DNA of 64,000 bases from Clostridiales bacterium (GTDB lineage: Bacteria > Bacillota_A > Clostridia > Oscillospirales > Oscillospiraceae), in assembly GCA_004553625.1 (NCBI GenBank), contig SFKX01000008.1, positions 55,037-119,036 of the forward strand, in the 5' to 3' direction. The position numbers were made by a program, and so were the translations under genes. Positions within the stretch are counted from its first letter, which is position 1. Every line of letters starts with the position of its first letter. Below the pieces are notes generated by a model, which had not been told where the DNA came from, made no database searches, and saw nothing but the letters and a program-made list of their open reading frames with translations. Positions 1 to 8,435 of this stretch are shown here, in pieces.

Positions 1-1647
1 CTCGACGAATACCGTAAATACATCGAGAAGGACGCGGCGCTCGAGCGCAGGTTCCAGCCCGTCATGGTCTCGGAGCCGACGGTCGAGGACACGATAAGCA
101 TACTGAGGGGCCTCAAGGAGAGATATGAGATCTTCCACGGCGTGCGCATACACGATAACGCCTTGGTCGCGGCGGCGACGCTCTCGAACAGGTATATAAC
201 CGACCGTTTCCTGCCCGATAAGGCCATAGACCTCGTGGACGAGGCCTGCGCCATGATAAGGACGGAGATAGACTCCATGCCCTCCGAGCTGGACGACCTG
301 AGAAGGAAAATAATGCAGCTCGAGATCGAGGAGATGGCGCTCAAGAAGGAGGACGACAAGCTCTCGAAGGACCGCCTGGCGAAGCTCTCGGCAGAGCTGG
401 CGGAGCAGAAGGACAAGTTTAACGCCATGAAGTCCCGCTGGGAGGCCGAGCGCGGCAGCGTGGACGAGGTGAAGAAGATTAAGGCCGATATCGAGCGCAT
501 CCACGGCGAGATAGAGTCCGCACAGATGGCGCTCGAGTACGAGAAGGCCGCAAGGCTCAAGTACTCTGACCTGCCGGCGCTGGAAAAGCAGCTGGCCGAG
601 GCCGAGCAGAGGGCCGAGAAGCGCTCCAGTGAGAACACCCTCATACACGACACGGTCACCGAGGAGGAGATCGCGAACATCGTGGCCAAGTGGACGGGTA
701 TCCCCGTCTCGAAGCTGGTCGAGGGCGAGCGCGAGAAACTGCTGCACCTCGACGAGGTAATACACAAGCGCGTCGTTGGCCAGGATGAGGCCGTGAGGCT
801 CGTTACCGAGGCCATACAGCGCTCGAGAGCCGGCATCTCCGACCCGAACAGGCCGATAGGCAGCTTCCTCTTCCTCGGCCCCACGGGCGTGGGCAAGACG
901 GAGCTGGCAAAGAGCCTGGCCGAGTGCCTCTTTGACGACGAGAGGAACATGGTGCGCATAGACATGACCGAGTACATGGAGAAGTTCTCCGTCTCGCGTC
1001 TCATCGGCGCGCCTCCCGGATACGTCGGCTACGACGAGGGCGGCCAGCTCACGGAGGCCGTGCGCCGCAGGCCGTATTCGGTCGTGCTCTTCGACGAGGT
1101 CGAAAAGGCGCACCCGGACGTGTTCAACATCCTGCTGCAGATCCTGGACGACGGCCGCATCACGGATAGTCAGGGACGCACGGTGGACTTCAAGAACACC
1201 ATCATCATCCTGACGAGCAACCTGGGCAGCCAGTACCTGCTCGAGGGCATCATGCCCGACGGCAGCATCTCGGAGGAGGCCCAGTCGGCGGTCATGCACG
1301 AGCTGAAGGGCGCGTTCAGGCCGGAGTTTTTGAACCGGCTGGACGAGGTCATCATGTTCCGCCCGCTGACGAGGGAGAACCTCGGCGGGATCATCGACAT
1401 CATGGTCGAGGGCCTGAGGAAGCGCCTTGCGGACAAGGGCCTGTCGCTCGAGCTGACGGACGCGGCAAAGGACCTCATCATAGCCCGCGGCTACGACCCA
1501 CTCTACGGCGCGCGCCCGCTGCGGCGCTGCCTGCAGTCCGGCGCCGAGACGCTCATTGCCAAGAAGCTGCTCTCCGGCGACCTCAACGCAAACTCCACCC
1601 TGGTGCTCGACGCCAGGGACGGCGAGCTCTGCTGCGATGTAAAATGA
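1..1647 (+). CDS. clpB: ATP-dependent chaperone ClpB (5' partial)
   Basis: C-terminal 548 residues of the cytosolic disaggregase ClpB, a hexameric AAA+ machine that pulls polypeptides out of aggregates together with DnaK. The open frame runs in from the left edge; the first visible residues (LDEYRKYIEKDAALERRFQP) are typical of NBD1, so the true start lies outside. Visible in order: the end of NBD1, the long charged coiled-coil middle domain (about residues 95-210) that separates ClpB from ClpA/ClpC, the NBD2 Walker A GPTGVGKT near residue 295, Walker B VVLFDEVEKAH near 365, sensor TSNLGS, and the sensor-2 motif GARPLRR near 505. No ClpP-binding loop was noticed. An intrinsic terminator follows 13 nt after the stop. 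Confidence 0.97.
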   Translation, partial: LDEYRKYIEKDAALERRFQPVMVSEPTVEDTISILRGLKERYEIFHGVRIHDNALVAAATLSNRYITDRFLPDKAIDLVDEACAMIRTEIDSMPSELDDLRRKIMQLEIEEMALKKEDDKLSKDRLAKLSAELAEQKDKFNAMKSRWEAERGSVDEVKKIKADIERIHGEIESAQMALEYEKAARLKYSDLPALEKQLAEAEQRAEKRSSENTLIHDTVTEEEIANIVAKWTGIPVSKLVEGEREKLLHLDEVIHKRVVGQDEAVRLVTEAIQRSRAGISDPNRPIGSFLFLGPTGVGKTELAKSLAECLFDDERNMVRIDMTEYMEKFSVSRLIGAPPGYVGYDEGGQLTEAVRRRPYSVVLFDEVEKAHPDVFNILLQILDDGRITDSQGRTVDFKNTIIILTSNLGSQYLLEGIMPDGSISEEAQSAVMHELKGAFRPEFLNRLDEVIMFRPLTRENLGGIIDIMVEGLRKRLADKGLSLELTDAAKDLIIARGYDPLYGARPLRRCLQSGAETLIAKKLLSGDLNANSTLVLDARDGELCCDVK

Positions 1648-1660
1648 GTTCAAACAAGGC

Positions 1661-1695
1661 AAGCCCCGGGTCTGTAAACAGGCCCGGGGCTTATT
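1661..1695 (+). terminator. Intrinsic terminator after clpB
   Basis: Perfect 10-bp stem (AAGCCCCGGG / CCCGGGGCTT) with a 12-nt loop, ending in TTATT, directly downstream of the clpB stop codon. Confidence 0.8.
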
Positions 1696-1790
1696 CAGCC
1701 TCAAACATACAGCATTTTCCCCGCGTTCTGCCCGAAACATAAGGCAGTCATCTTCCGCGGGAACCTGTACTGCTTGTGGACGTTATCAAC

Positions 1791-2099
1791 TCAGTCAAAT
1801 ACAGACTCCGTTTTTACGTTCAGGACCTCGCCGGTCACAGAGTCAATGGCATATTCGTATTCCGTGGTATCCCGGACGAAGCTGACCTCGTAGTATCTCA
1901 GCCCGTCGTCGTGCTCATAGTCGCTCTTGAGAGCGCTGACTTCGTTCCTTGAAAAACCCGCGTGCGCCAGAGCCGCGTCCTCTGCAGCCCTTCCGCCGAT
2001 ACGGTCCGTATTATAAAACACAAAATACCAAACCGCAGCTCCTGCCACCAGCAGAACCACCAGAATAATAACTATCGTAAGAGTAAGTTTCTTTTTCAT
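1791..2099 (-). CDS. Membrane-anchored PepSY-domain-like protein
   Basis: Small (102 aa) exported protein: a short basic N-terminus and one hydrophobic segment (about residues 4-28) followed by an extracytoplasmic domain. That domain looks like one PepSY repeat: a helix resembling the usual 'A...AL..AG' element (EDAALAHAGFS), then YYEVSFVRDTTEYEYAID and GEVLNV, matching the 'vef..g..yeyeVda.tG.vl' pattern. PepSY domains are proposed to inhibit peptidases or act as small ligand-binding modules; the actual role here is unknown. A strong AGGAGG lies 6 nt before the ATG. It stands alone between two terminators. Confidence 0.75.
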   Translation of the reverse strand: MKKKLTLTIVIILVVLLVAGAAVWYFVFYNTDRIGGRAAEDAALAHAGFSRNEVSALKSDYEHDDGLRYYEVSFVRDTTEYEYAIDSVTGEVLNVKTESVFD

Positions 2100-2165
2100 T
2101 TCAAACCTCCTGAATGTTCCTTCGCCATGATTTTAGCCGGGGTACATTAGAGGCTCCTTAAACCC

Positions 2166-2201
2166 AAAAAAAATTTTGCCGGGACGCCTCGGCGTCCCGG
2201 C
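2166..2201 (-). terminator. Intrinsic terminator of the DUF378 gene
   Basis: Stem GCCGGGACGCC / GGCGTCCCGGC around a 2-nt centre, followed on the minus strand by AAAATTTTTTTT. It lies just after the stop of the small membrane protein at 2207-2419. Confidence 0.8.
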
Positions 2202-2206
2202 TCCAT

Positions 2207-2419
2207 TTATGCCGACTGTGCGTCTTCCTCGCGCTCTCGGAAGAGCAGGGTGACGCACCAGAGCGCAGCCAGACCAACAAGCGTGTATACCACGCGACTG
2301 ACCGTGGCCGTCTGCCCGCCGAAAAGCCAGGCGACTATGTCGAAGCGGAACAGGCCGATGCTGCCCCAGTTCAGACCGCCTATTATTGCAAGTACCAGCG
2401 CAATGCGATCCATTATCAT
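2207..2419 (-). CDS. DUF378 family small membrane protein
   Basis: 70-residue protein with two predicted membrane helices (about residues 5-24 and 43-60). The LNWGSIGLF.FDIVAWLFG core and length fit the DUF378 family (for example B. subtilis YuzA), a widespread family with no established function. The start ATG at 2417-2419 is preceded by AAGGAGG with 8-9 nt spacing; a second in-frame ATG two codons on is possible. It is monocistronic, with its own terminator on the minus strand. Confidence 0.85.
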   Translation of the reverse strand: MIMDRIALVLAIIGGLNWGSIGLFRFDIVAWLFGGQTATVSRVVYTLVGLAALWCVTLLFREREEDAQSA

Positions 2420-2770
2420 GCCTCGCAGCCTCCTTTCGGGCTAATTTCGTGCATAGCTTGCCCGCGGCGCGCAAAAAATATACACACGACAAAACTAGTG
2501 CTGTTTCGACCTTTCTCGCTCTTGCATTGCCGGCAAAAATGAGCTATCCTTGCATCACAGCTTATCCAATTGCCGCTCCGCCGCTGCGGGGCGGTATGCG
2601 GGGACCCGGCTCATATCTTTATCCCACAACCCTGTTTTGGCGGACTGGTCAATGACCGGCCCGCCGCTTTTTTTCGCTTCGGCTTTTCCGCGCGCAACAT
2701 TTTTCGCGGGATTTTTGCCAAAGGTCGGGAGTATGATATGGACAAGGACGGGCATTGAGGAGGAATGACG
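2420..2770. other. Intergenic region between DUF378 gene and noc-like gene
   Basis: About 350 bp between divergent genes. It must hold both promoters, but no hexamer pair stood out enough to call. A GGAGG ribosome binding site for the plus-strand gene lies at its right end. No tRNA, repeat or riboswitch motif was recognised, and the short open frames here lack ribosome binding sites. Confidence 0.4.
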
Positions 2771-3580
2771 ATGCAAACGCTTTTGGCCAGGCCCAGGCTC
2801 GGGCGCGGCGGGATCAGCCAGATACCCGTCGGCGAAATAGACCCGAACCCCAATCAGCCCCGGCGCGTGTTCGACGGCGAGGCGCTTCAGAGCCTTGCAG
2901 CCAGCATTGCGGAATACGGCCTTATCCAGCCCATCACCGTGCGGCTGCACTACGGGCGCTACGAGCTCGTGACCGGAGAACGGCGGCTGCGCGCCGCCAA
3001 GCTCGCGGGACTTTCGCGCATCCCCTGCATCGTCCTGGACGTAGACATGGAGGAGTCCGGTCTGCTGGCCATGGTCGAAAACCTCCAGCGTGAGGACCTC
3101 GACTTCGTTGAGGCCGCGCGCGGCATCGCCAACCTCATAAAGCTCTTCGACCTCAGCCAGGAGGAGGCCGCGCGCAGGCTCGGTCTCAGCCAGAGCGCCG
3201 TCGCCAACAAACTGCGTCTTTTGAAGCTCCCGCCCGACATACTGGCCGCCCTGCGCGACAAGGGCCTGACGGAGCGGCACGGCAGGGCGCTGCTCCGTCT
3301 CGAAACGCCCGAGGCTCAGCGCGCAGCGCTCACACAGATCCTGGAACAGGGCTTCAACGTCGCCCAAACTGACGCTTACATAGATTCCCTCCTTGCTCCC
3401 ACCGCAGATGCCCGACCGAAACCCCGCCGCGCCTTCGTCCTCAAGGACGTGCGCATCTTCCTCAACAGCCTCAGCAAAAGCCTGGACATCATGAAACAGG
3501 GCGGCATCGCCGCCGGCATGAAAAAACAGGAGACGGACACGGAACTGATCGTCACGATTTCCATCCCCAAAGGCAAATAA
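2771..3580 (+). CDS. ParB/Spo0J/Noc family DNA-binding protein
   Basis: 269-residue ParB-family protein. The N-terminal ParB/Srx (CTPase-type) domain shows IPVGEIDPNPNQPRRVFD, the hallmark GERRLRAAKLAG and ENLQREDLDFVEAA. A central helix-turn-helix follows (LSQEEAARRLGLSQSAVANK). ParB proteins bind parS and spread as CTP-dependent clamps for chromosome segregation; Noc paralogues bind NBS sites and block division over the nucleoid. No parA is adjacent, which favours a Noc-like or orphan role, but this is inference. Start choice: ATG at 2771 has AGGAGG with 7-nt spacing, whereas the in-frame ATG at 2765 abuts the Shine-Dalgarno. The last 60 residues lack a clear known domain. Confidence 0.85.
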   Translation: MQTLLARPRLGRGGISQIPVGEIDPNPNQPRRVFDGEALQSLAASIAEYGLIQPITVRLHYGRYELVTGERRLRAAKLAGLSRIPCIVLDVDMEESGLLAMVENLQREDLDFVEAARGIANLIKLFDLSQEEAARRLGLSQSAVANKLRLLKLPPDILAALRDKGLTERHGRALLRLETPEAQRAALTQILEQGFNVAQTDAYIDSLLAPTADARPKPRRAFVLKDVRIFLNSLSKSLDIMKQGGIAAGMKKQETDTELIVTISIPKGK

Positions 3581-3590
3581 ATTCCCCCCG

Positions 3591-3623
3591 AAAAGGCCCC
3601 GCACACAAGGTGCGGGGCCTTTT
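3591..3623. terminator. Bidirectional terminator between noc-like gene and malQ
   Basis: 14-bp perfect stem AAAAGGCCCCGCAC / GTGCGGGGCCTTTT with a 5-nt loop, flanked by A- and T-runs on both sides. It serves two convergent genes. Confidence 0.85.
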
Positions 3624-3628
3624 CCATG

Positions 3629-5161
3629 TTATTTCTCTTCCGCAGGCTCCGGCTCTTCCTTCTCGGGCTCGGGCGGAGCCCAGAAGCGGCCGTACATCGT
3701 TGCGTATTTCCTTATCTTGGCCGCAAGCTCGGGTGTCGCCTCGCCAGGCTTCATGCGCCAGCGCCAGTTGCCCTGCGCCGTTCCGGGGACGTTCATCCTC
3801 GCCTCGGCTCCGAGGCCGAGATAATCCTGCATCTGCGCCACAAAGAGCCGCGCCACAGAGGACATGCCGCCGCGGATGACGCCCCAGTTCACGCCCTCTT
3901 CCTCGTTCAGGCCGAGATAGAGGCCCGCGTATTCCACGTCGTCCCGCTTGCCGCCCTTATACCACTGCATGAGCGTCTCATTGTCGTGCGTGCCGACGTA
4001 GCAGACGCAGTTCGGCGTATAGGTGTGCGGCAGGTAGTTGCTCGGCTCCCTTGAATCGAAGGCGAACTCCAGCACCTTCATCCCCGGGAAACCCGAGTCG
4101 CGCAGAAGCTTCTCGACCTCAGGCGTCAAAAAGCCCAGGTCCTCTGCGATAAACTTCGTGTCATGGAACCAGTCACGCAGCACGCCCACGAGGCCCATGC
4201 CCGGACCGGGCATCCACTTGCCGTTTTTCGCCGTCTCCTCGCCGTATGGTACGCTCCAGTAGCTCTCGAAGCCGCGGAAGTGGTCTATCCTGATGACGTC
4301 GTAGAGCTTCTTCGCGCCCTCGATGCGCCTTATCCACCAGCCGTAGCCGTCGGACTTCATGTGCGCCCAGTCGTAGATGGGGTTGCCCCAGAGCTGCCCG
4401 TCCTCGCAGAAGTAGTCGGGCGGCACACCGGAAACGCAGGTGGGTATGTTTTTCTCGTCCAGCAGAAAGCTCTTCGGGTCTGCCCAGACGTCCGAGGAGT
4501 CGAGCGCGACGTAGATGGGCAGGTCGCCTATTATCTCTATCCCCAACGAGTGGACGTACTCGCGCAGCTTATCCCACTGCTTATAGAACATGTACTGTAT
4601 CCAGGTGAAGAGCCGCACGTCCGCGTCAAGCAGCGTCCTGTAGTGCTCCAGGCTCGCCGGCTTGCGGAGCCGGATGTCCTCGTCCGGCCAGAGCGTCCAG
4701 GACACCATGCCGAAGTGCCGCTTGAGCGCCATGAAGAGCGCGTAGTCGGGCAGCCAGCCGGCGTTCTGTTCGCGGAATCGGGTTATCTTGCCCGCGTCTC
4801 TGTCCCAGCCGCGCGCGCAGGCCAGGCGCAGTATGTCAAAGCGGTTATAATATATCTTGCCGTAATCGACGTTCATGGGGTCGTCGCCCCAGTCCACGGC
4901 CTCTATCTCCGCCTTGGTCAGCAGTCCGTCCTCGACGAGCATATCGAGGTCTATGAAATACGGGTTGCCCGCATAGGTCGAGAACGAGGCGTAGGGCGAG
5001 TCGCCGTAGCTCGTCGGCCCCAGCGGCAGCAGCTGCCAGGCCTTCTGGCCCGCCGCTGCGAGAAAATCTGCGAATTTATAGGCCTCCTTACCGAAGGTAC
5101 CTATGCCGTACTTTGACGGCAGCGAGGATATCGGCATCAAAATGCCGCTTTTCCGTTCCAT
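3629..5161 (-). CDS. malQ: 4-alpha-glucanotransferase (amylomaltase, GH77)
   Basis: 510-residue cytosolic GH77 enzyme that transfers alpha-1,4-glucan segments between maltooligosaccharides, releasing glucose. Family marks: RKSGILMPISSLPSKYGIGT at the N-terminus, the nucleophile motif IDHFRGFE (Asp near residue 293), acid/base region IAEDLGF, and GTHDNET. Full length for the bacterial family. The start overlaps the upstream permease region: the SD (AAGGGGTGA) includes that gene's stop codon, so translation is probably coupled. It is the last gene of a LacI-controlled ABC operon, indicating that the imported sugar is a malto-oligosaccharide or related alpha-glucan. Confidence 0.96.
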   Translation of the reverse strand: MERKSGILMPISSLPSKYGIGTFGKEAYKFADFLAAAGQKAWQLLPLGPTSYGDSPYASFSTYAGNPYFIDLDMLVEDGLLTKAEIEAVDWGDDPMNVDYGKIYYNRFDILRLACARGWDRDAGKITRFREQNAGWLPDYALFMALKRHFGMVSWTLWPDEDIRLRKPASLEHYRTLLDADVRLFTWIQYMFYKQWDKLREYVHSLGIEIIGDLPIYVALDSSDVWADPKSFLLDEKNIPTCVSGVPPDYFCEDGQLWGNPIYDWAHMKSDGYGWWIRRIEGAKKLYDVIRIDHFRGFESYWSVPYGEETAKNGKWMPGPGMGLVGVLRDWFHDTKFIAEDLGFLTPEVEKLLRDSGFPGMKVLEFAFDSREPSNYLPHTYTPNCVCYVGTHDNETLMQWYKGGKRDDVEYAGLYLGLNEEEGVNWGVIRGGMSSVARLFVAQMQDYLGLGAEARMNVPGTAQGNWRWRMKPGEATPELAAKIRKYATMYGRFWAPPEPEKEEPEPAEEK

Positions 5162-5167
5162 TTCGGC

Positions 5168-6022
5168 TCACCCCTTGACGGCGCCTGCCGCAACGCCCTT
5201 GATAATGTATTTCTGGCAGGAGATGTAGAAAATGATTATCGGCAGGATGCTCAGCAGTATGAGCGCCATGGTAGCGCCCATGTCCACGGAGCCGTAGCTG
5301 CCCTTGAGGTACTGGATGTGGATGGGAATGGTCCTGTAGTCCTTGCTGAGCACGAGGTAGGGCAGCAGGTAGTCGTTCCAGACCCACATAGTCTCCAGCA
5401 CGCCGACAGAGATCATCGTCGGCTTGAGCATCGGGAACACGACGAGGAAGAAGGTCCGCAGCGGCCCGCAGCCGTCTATGGCGGCGGCTTCCTCTATCTC
5501 GATCGGCATGGACTTCACAAAGCCCACGAACATGAACACCGCAAGCCCCGCGCCGAAGCCCAGATAGATCACCGGTATCGTCCAGGGCGTGTTGAGCTTG
5601 AGCGTGTCGGCGGTCTTGGCCAGCGTAAACATGACCATCTGGAAGGGTACGACCATCGAGAACACGCAGACGTAGTACATGAGCTTGCAGAAGCGGCTGT
5701 TCACCCTCGAGATGTACCAGGCCGCCATCGACGTGCACAGGATGATGAGCGCCGTCGAGAGTATGGTTATAGTGAAGCTGTACTCTACGCACTTCCAGAA
5801 ATTGTAGTTGCCGAAGGTGACGCCCTTGATGTAGTTGTCGAAGCCCATGAAGGTCTCGGCATTCGGCAGCGCGAAGGTCTGCGTATTTATGCCGGTGTTG
5901 CTCTTGAAGGAGTTGATGAGCACTATGACGATGGGCATGACGTAGAGTATGGCTATGACCGCGAACAGGACCGTGAGGAGGTTCTTATTCCTCCGGCTTT
6001 TGCTGAGGCTGCCCTTCATCAC
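5168..6022 (-). CDS. ABC sugar transporter permease, MalG type
   Basis: 284-residue inner permease of a carbohydrate uptake ABC transporter (CUT1 class). It has about six membrane helices and the EAA signature EEAAAIDGCGPLRTFFLVVFPMLKP (seen as EEAAAIDG...FPMLKP) that docks the ATPase. Its ATG overlaps the stop of the MalF-type gene by 4 nt (ATGA), so the pair is translationally coupled. No ATPase gene is in the operon; a shared MsmX-type ATPase elsewhere is the usual solution for this class. Confidence 0.93.
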   Translation of the reverse strand: MMKGSLSKSRRNKNLLTVLFAVIAILYVMPIVIVLINSFKSNTGINTQTFALPNAETFMGFDNYIKGVTFGNYNFWKCVEYSFTITILSTALIILCTSMAAWYISRVNSRFCKLMYYVCVFSMVVPFQMVMFTLAKTADTLKLNTPWTIPVIYLGFGAGLAVFMFVGFVKSMPIEIEEAAAIDGCGPLRTFFLVVFPMLKPTMISVGVLETMWVWNDYLLPYLVLSKDYRTIPIHIQYLKGSYGSVDMGATMALILLSILPIIIFYISCQKYIIKGVAAGAVKG

Positions 6023-6939
6023 TGCTGCACCTCCTTCTTTCTGGTATAGCGGAGCTGGATGAGCCCGATGGCCGCGACGAGAATGAAGAAGAGCACGGCC
6101 TTTGCCTGGCCCACGCCCCTCGAGTTGGCGTTCTGGTAGAAGCTGTTGTAGATGTTCAGCGCCAGCATCTCCGTCGAGTGAATAAAGGATCCGTCCGCCT
6201 GGAAGATATAGGGCTGGCCGTTATTCAGCGCCAGGTTCTGGTCAAAGAGCTTGAAGGAGTTCGTCAGCGTCAGGAAGGTGCAGATCGTGATGGACGGCAT
6301 GACGCAGGGGATGGTGATCTTGGTCAGAGTCTTCCAGCCGCTCGCTCCGTCAATCCTCGCGGCCTCGAGCAGGTCGTCGGACACGCTCTGCAAGCCGGCG
6401 ATGTAGATTATCATCATATAGCCTATCTGCTGCCATGCCATGAGTATGAGCAGGCCGATAAAGCCGTATTTTGTCGAAAGCAATATGGACGTCCCGTACC
6501 GGATGAGTATGCCGTCGAAGATCATGGACCAGATGTAGCCCAGGACGATGCCGCCTATGAGGTTCGGCATGAAGAACACGGTACGGAACAGATTCGAGCC
6601 CTTTATGCCCCGGGTAAGCGCATAGGCCACCGCAAAGGCCAGGACGTTTATCACAACAAGCGACACGACGGCAAAGAGCGCCGTGTACCAGAAGGAGTAC
6701 ATGAAGGAGCTGTCCGTCAGCGCCTTGATATAGTTGCCGAGACCGATGAACTCGGCGTCAGAAGTCGTCCTGAAGGTGCAGAACGACAGATAAAAGCCCT
6801 TTGCAAACGGGTAGACGAAGCCTATCAGAAAGGCCGCCAGCGTGGGCAGGAGGAAAACCGGGAACCACTTGCGTATGCTGCCGCTGAGCATGTTGCCGTT
6901 TACCGCAAGGCTGTGCCTTTTCCTCTTTTTAGTTTCCAT
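6019..6939 (-). CDS. ABC sugar transporter permease, MalF type
   Basis: 306-residue membrane permease of the CUT1 class with about six helices. The EAA loop reads LEAARIDGASGWKTLTKITIP, the standard contact with the ATP-binding subunit. The N-terminus (METKKRKRHSLAV) is basic and cytosolic. It sits between the binding-protein gene and the MalG-type permease; a strong hairpin lies in the gap to the binding-protein gene and probably lowers permease expression relative to the binding protein. Confidence 0.93.
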   Translation of the reverse strand: METKKRKRHSLAVNGNMLSGSIRKWFPVFLLPTLAAFLIGFVYPFAKGFYLSFCTFRTTSDAEFIGLGNYIKALTDSSFMYSFWYTALFAVVSLVVINVLAFAVAYALTRGIKGSNLFRTVFFMPNLIGGIVLGYIWSMIFDGILIRYGTSILLSTKYGFIGLLILMAWQQIGYMMIIYIAGLQSVSDDLLEAARIDGASGWKTLTKITIPCVMPSITICTFLTLTNSFKLFDQNLALNNGQPYIFQADGSFIHSTEMLALNIYNSFYQNANSRGVGQAKAVLFFILVAAIGLIQLRYTRKKEVQQ

Positions 6940-6960
6940 TGTCCATCCCCTCTTTTGGAA

Positions 6961-6990
6961 AGGGGCGAGCGGCGGCTGCCGCTCGCCCCT
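6961..6990 (-). promoter_or_regulatory. Intercistronic hairpin between sugar-binding protein and permease genes
   Basis: Perfect 13-bp stem AGGGGCGAGCGGC / GCCGCTCGCCCCT with a 4-nt loop. It lacks a long T-run, so it probably acts as a partial terminator or as a 3' stabiliser of the binding-protein mRNA, as is common after malE-like genes. Confidence 0.6.
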
Positions 6991-7024
6991 GGTATGAGCT
7001 TGCTTTCCCTTTCAGGGGAGAGGC

Positions 7025-8377
7025 TTACTGATTTGCGTACTGAGTGGCCCAGCCCTGGACGAAGGCGGTGACGACGTCGTCCCAGGAGCCGCCGCCGACG
7101 GTGTACTGGGTGAGAGCCGCAACGACGGCCGCACGCCAGGTGTCAACGTTCGGGGTGTAGTTGAAGGCCCAGGTCACGGTGTACTTGCCATCGGCTATGT
7201 ACTCGTTGGCGTTGTTGAAGAACACGTTGGAGCTCTCCTTGGCGTTCTTGAAGGGGATGGGGCCGAACTGCTCGGCCATCATCGTGGTGCCCTCCTCGGA
7301 GGTCACGACCCAGTACATGAAGTCAAGAGTGGCCTGGATGTCTTCCTCGGAAGCCTTGGCATTGACCGCCCAGCAGTTCTCAGTGCCGCAGCAGAGGCCG
7401 GCGTCCTCCTCGCCCTCAACGCCGCAGTAGATGGGGATCATGGCGAGGTTGGCGGGGTCCATGCCGAAGTCATTGACGAGAGAATCGTACTCCCAGGAGC
7501 CGTTCTGATAGAACACGGCCTTGCCCTCGCCGAACTCGGCCTTGGACTGGTCGCTGGTGGCGGTGGTGAGCTGAGCCGGGGCGGTGTCGCTGTTGGCGAC
7601 GTAGAGGTCCCAGATCATCTTGAAGTTGTCGAGGTAGGCGCCGGTGATGGTGGCGGGCTGGCTGGTCACGCCGTCGTCACGGAACTCGTAGAAAAGCGGC
7701 ATGTTGGCCAGGTGGCCGGAGAAGCGCCAGCTGGAGGAGCTGTCAAGGCCGGAGGAGGAGAAGGCCGCGAAGGCCAGCTCGCCGGTGGCGTGACGCGCAG
7801 TGATGTCCTCGGCAATGGACTTGAGGCTCTCGAAATTCGTGATGTCGGAGAGCTCGTAGCCGGCCTCGGCCAGAAGCGCGGTGTTCACGATGATGCCGAA
7901 GGCCTCGTAGCAGTAGCCGATGCAGTAGACTTCGCCGTTCTCACCGAAGAGGTTGAAGTCGTCGGTGGTCATCTCCTTGTAGACGGCGGTGTCGGTCAGG
8001 TCGTAGCAGTAGTCGCCCCAGGTGTCCAGGCCGGCCTGGTTGCCGCACTGGAACAGGGTGGGCATGTCGCTCTTGTCCATCTCGGCGGTCAGCGTGGAGC
8101 TGTACTCGCCGGAAGCCGCGGTGACGACCTTGACGGTCACGCCGGTCTGCTCGGTATAGAGAGCGGCGAGCTCCTGCCAGGCGGCGTCAGCCTCGGGCTT
8201 GAAGTTCAGGTAATAGACGCTGCCGGTCGCGGTGCTGTCGCCGCCCTCGGGAGCGTCGCTGGTCTGGGTGTCGTCCCCGCCGCTCGGAGCGTCGCTCGGG
8301 TCAGTCGCGGGCTCGCCGCAGGCCGCCAGCGCGAATACCATCACGAGAGCGAGAAGCAGTGCAAGAAACTTCTTCAT
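7025..8377 (-). CDS. ABC sugar-binding lipoprotein (CUT1 family)
   Basis: 450-residue extracytoplasmic solute-binding protein. A type II signal peptide ends in a lipobox (ALAACG, Cys near residue 20), followed by a Ser/Thr/Asp/Gly-rich linker and a family-1 binding-protein fold (VYYLNFKPEADAAWQELAALY..., FGEGKAVFYQNGSWE). It should sit on the outer face of the membrane and deliver an oligosaccharide to the MalF/MalG-type permeases. The malQ gene at the operon end points to maltodextrin-type substrates. Located right after the lacI repressor gene (58-nt gap), so all five genes may form one transcript. Confidence 0.93.
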   Translation of the reverse strand: MKKFLALLLALVMVFALAACGEPATDPSDAPSGGDDTQTSDAPEGGDSTATGSVYYLNFKPEADAAWQELAALYTEQTGVTVKVVTAASGEYSSTLTAEMDKSDMPTLFQCGNQAGLDTWGDYCYDLTDTAVYKEMTTDDFNLFGENGEVYCIGYCYEAFGIIVNTALLAEAGYELSDITNFESLKSIAEDITARHATGELAFAAFSSSGLDSSSSWRFSGHLANMPLFYEFRDDGVTSQPATITGAYLDNFKMIWDLYVANSDTAPAQLTTATSDQSKAEFGEGKAVFYQNGSWEYDSLVNDFGMDPANLAMIPIYCGVEGEEDAGLCCGTENCWAVNAKASEEDIQATLDFMYWVVTSEEGTTMMAEQFGPIPFKNAKESSNVFFNNANEYIADGKYTVTWAFNYTPNVDTWRAAVVAALTQYTVGGGSWDDVVTAFVQGWATQYANQ

Positions 8378-8435
8378 TCTTTTGACATCTCCTAATTTTT
8401 ATTTATTTCCTCGGCGCTTCGCCGGAAAATACTGA

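Noticed and set aside
2555..3604. 349-codon minus-strand open frame
   Set aside because: Antisense to the Noc/ParB-like gene in GC-rich DNA; no start signal and no recognisable domain.
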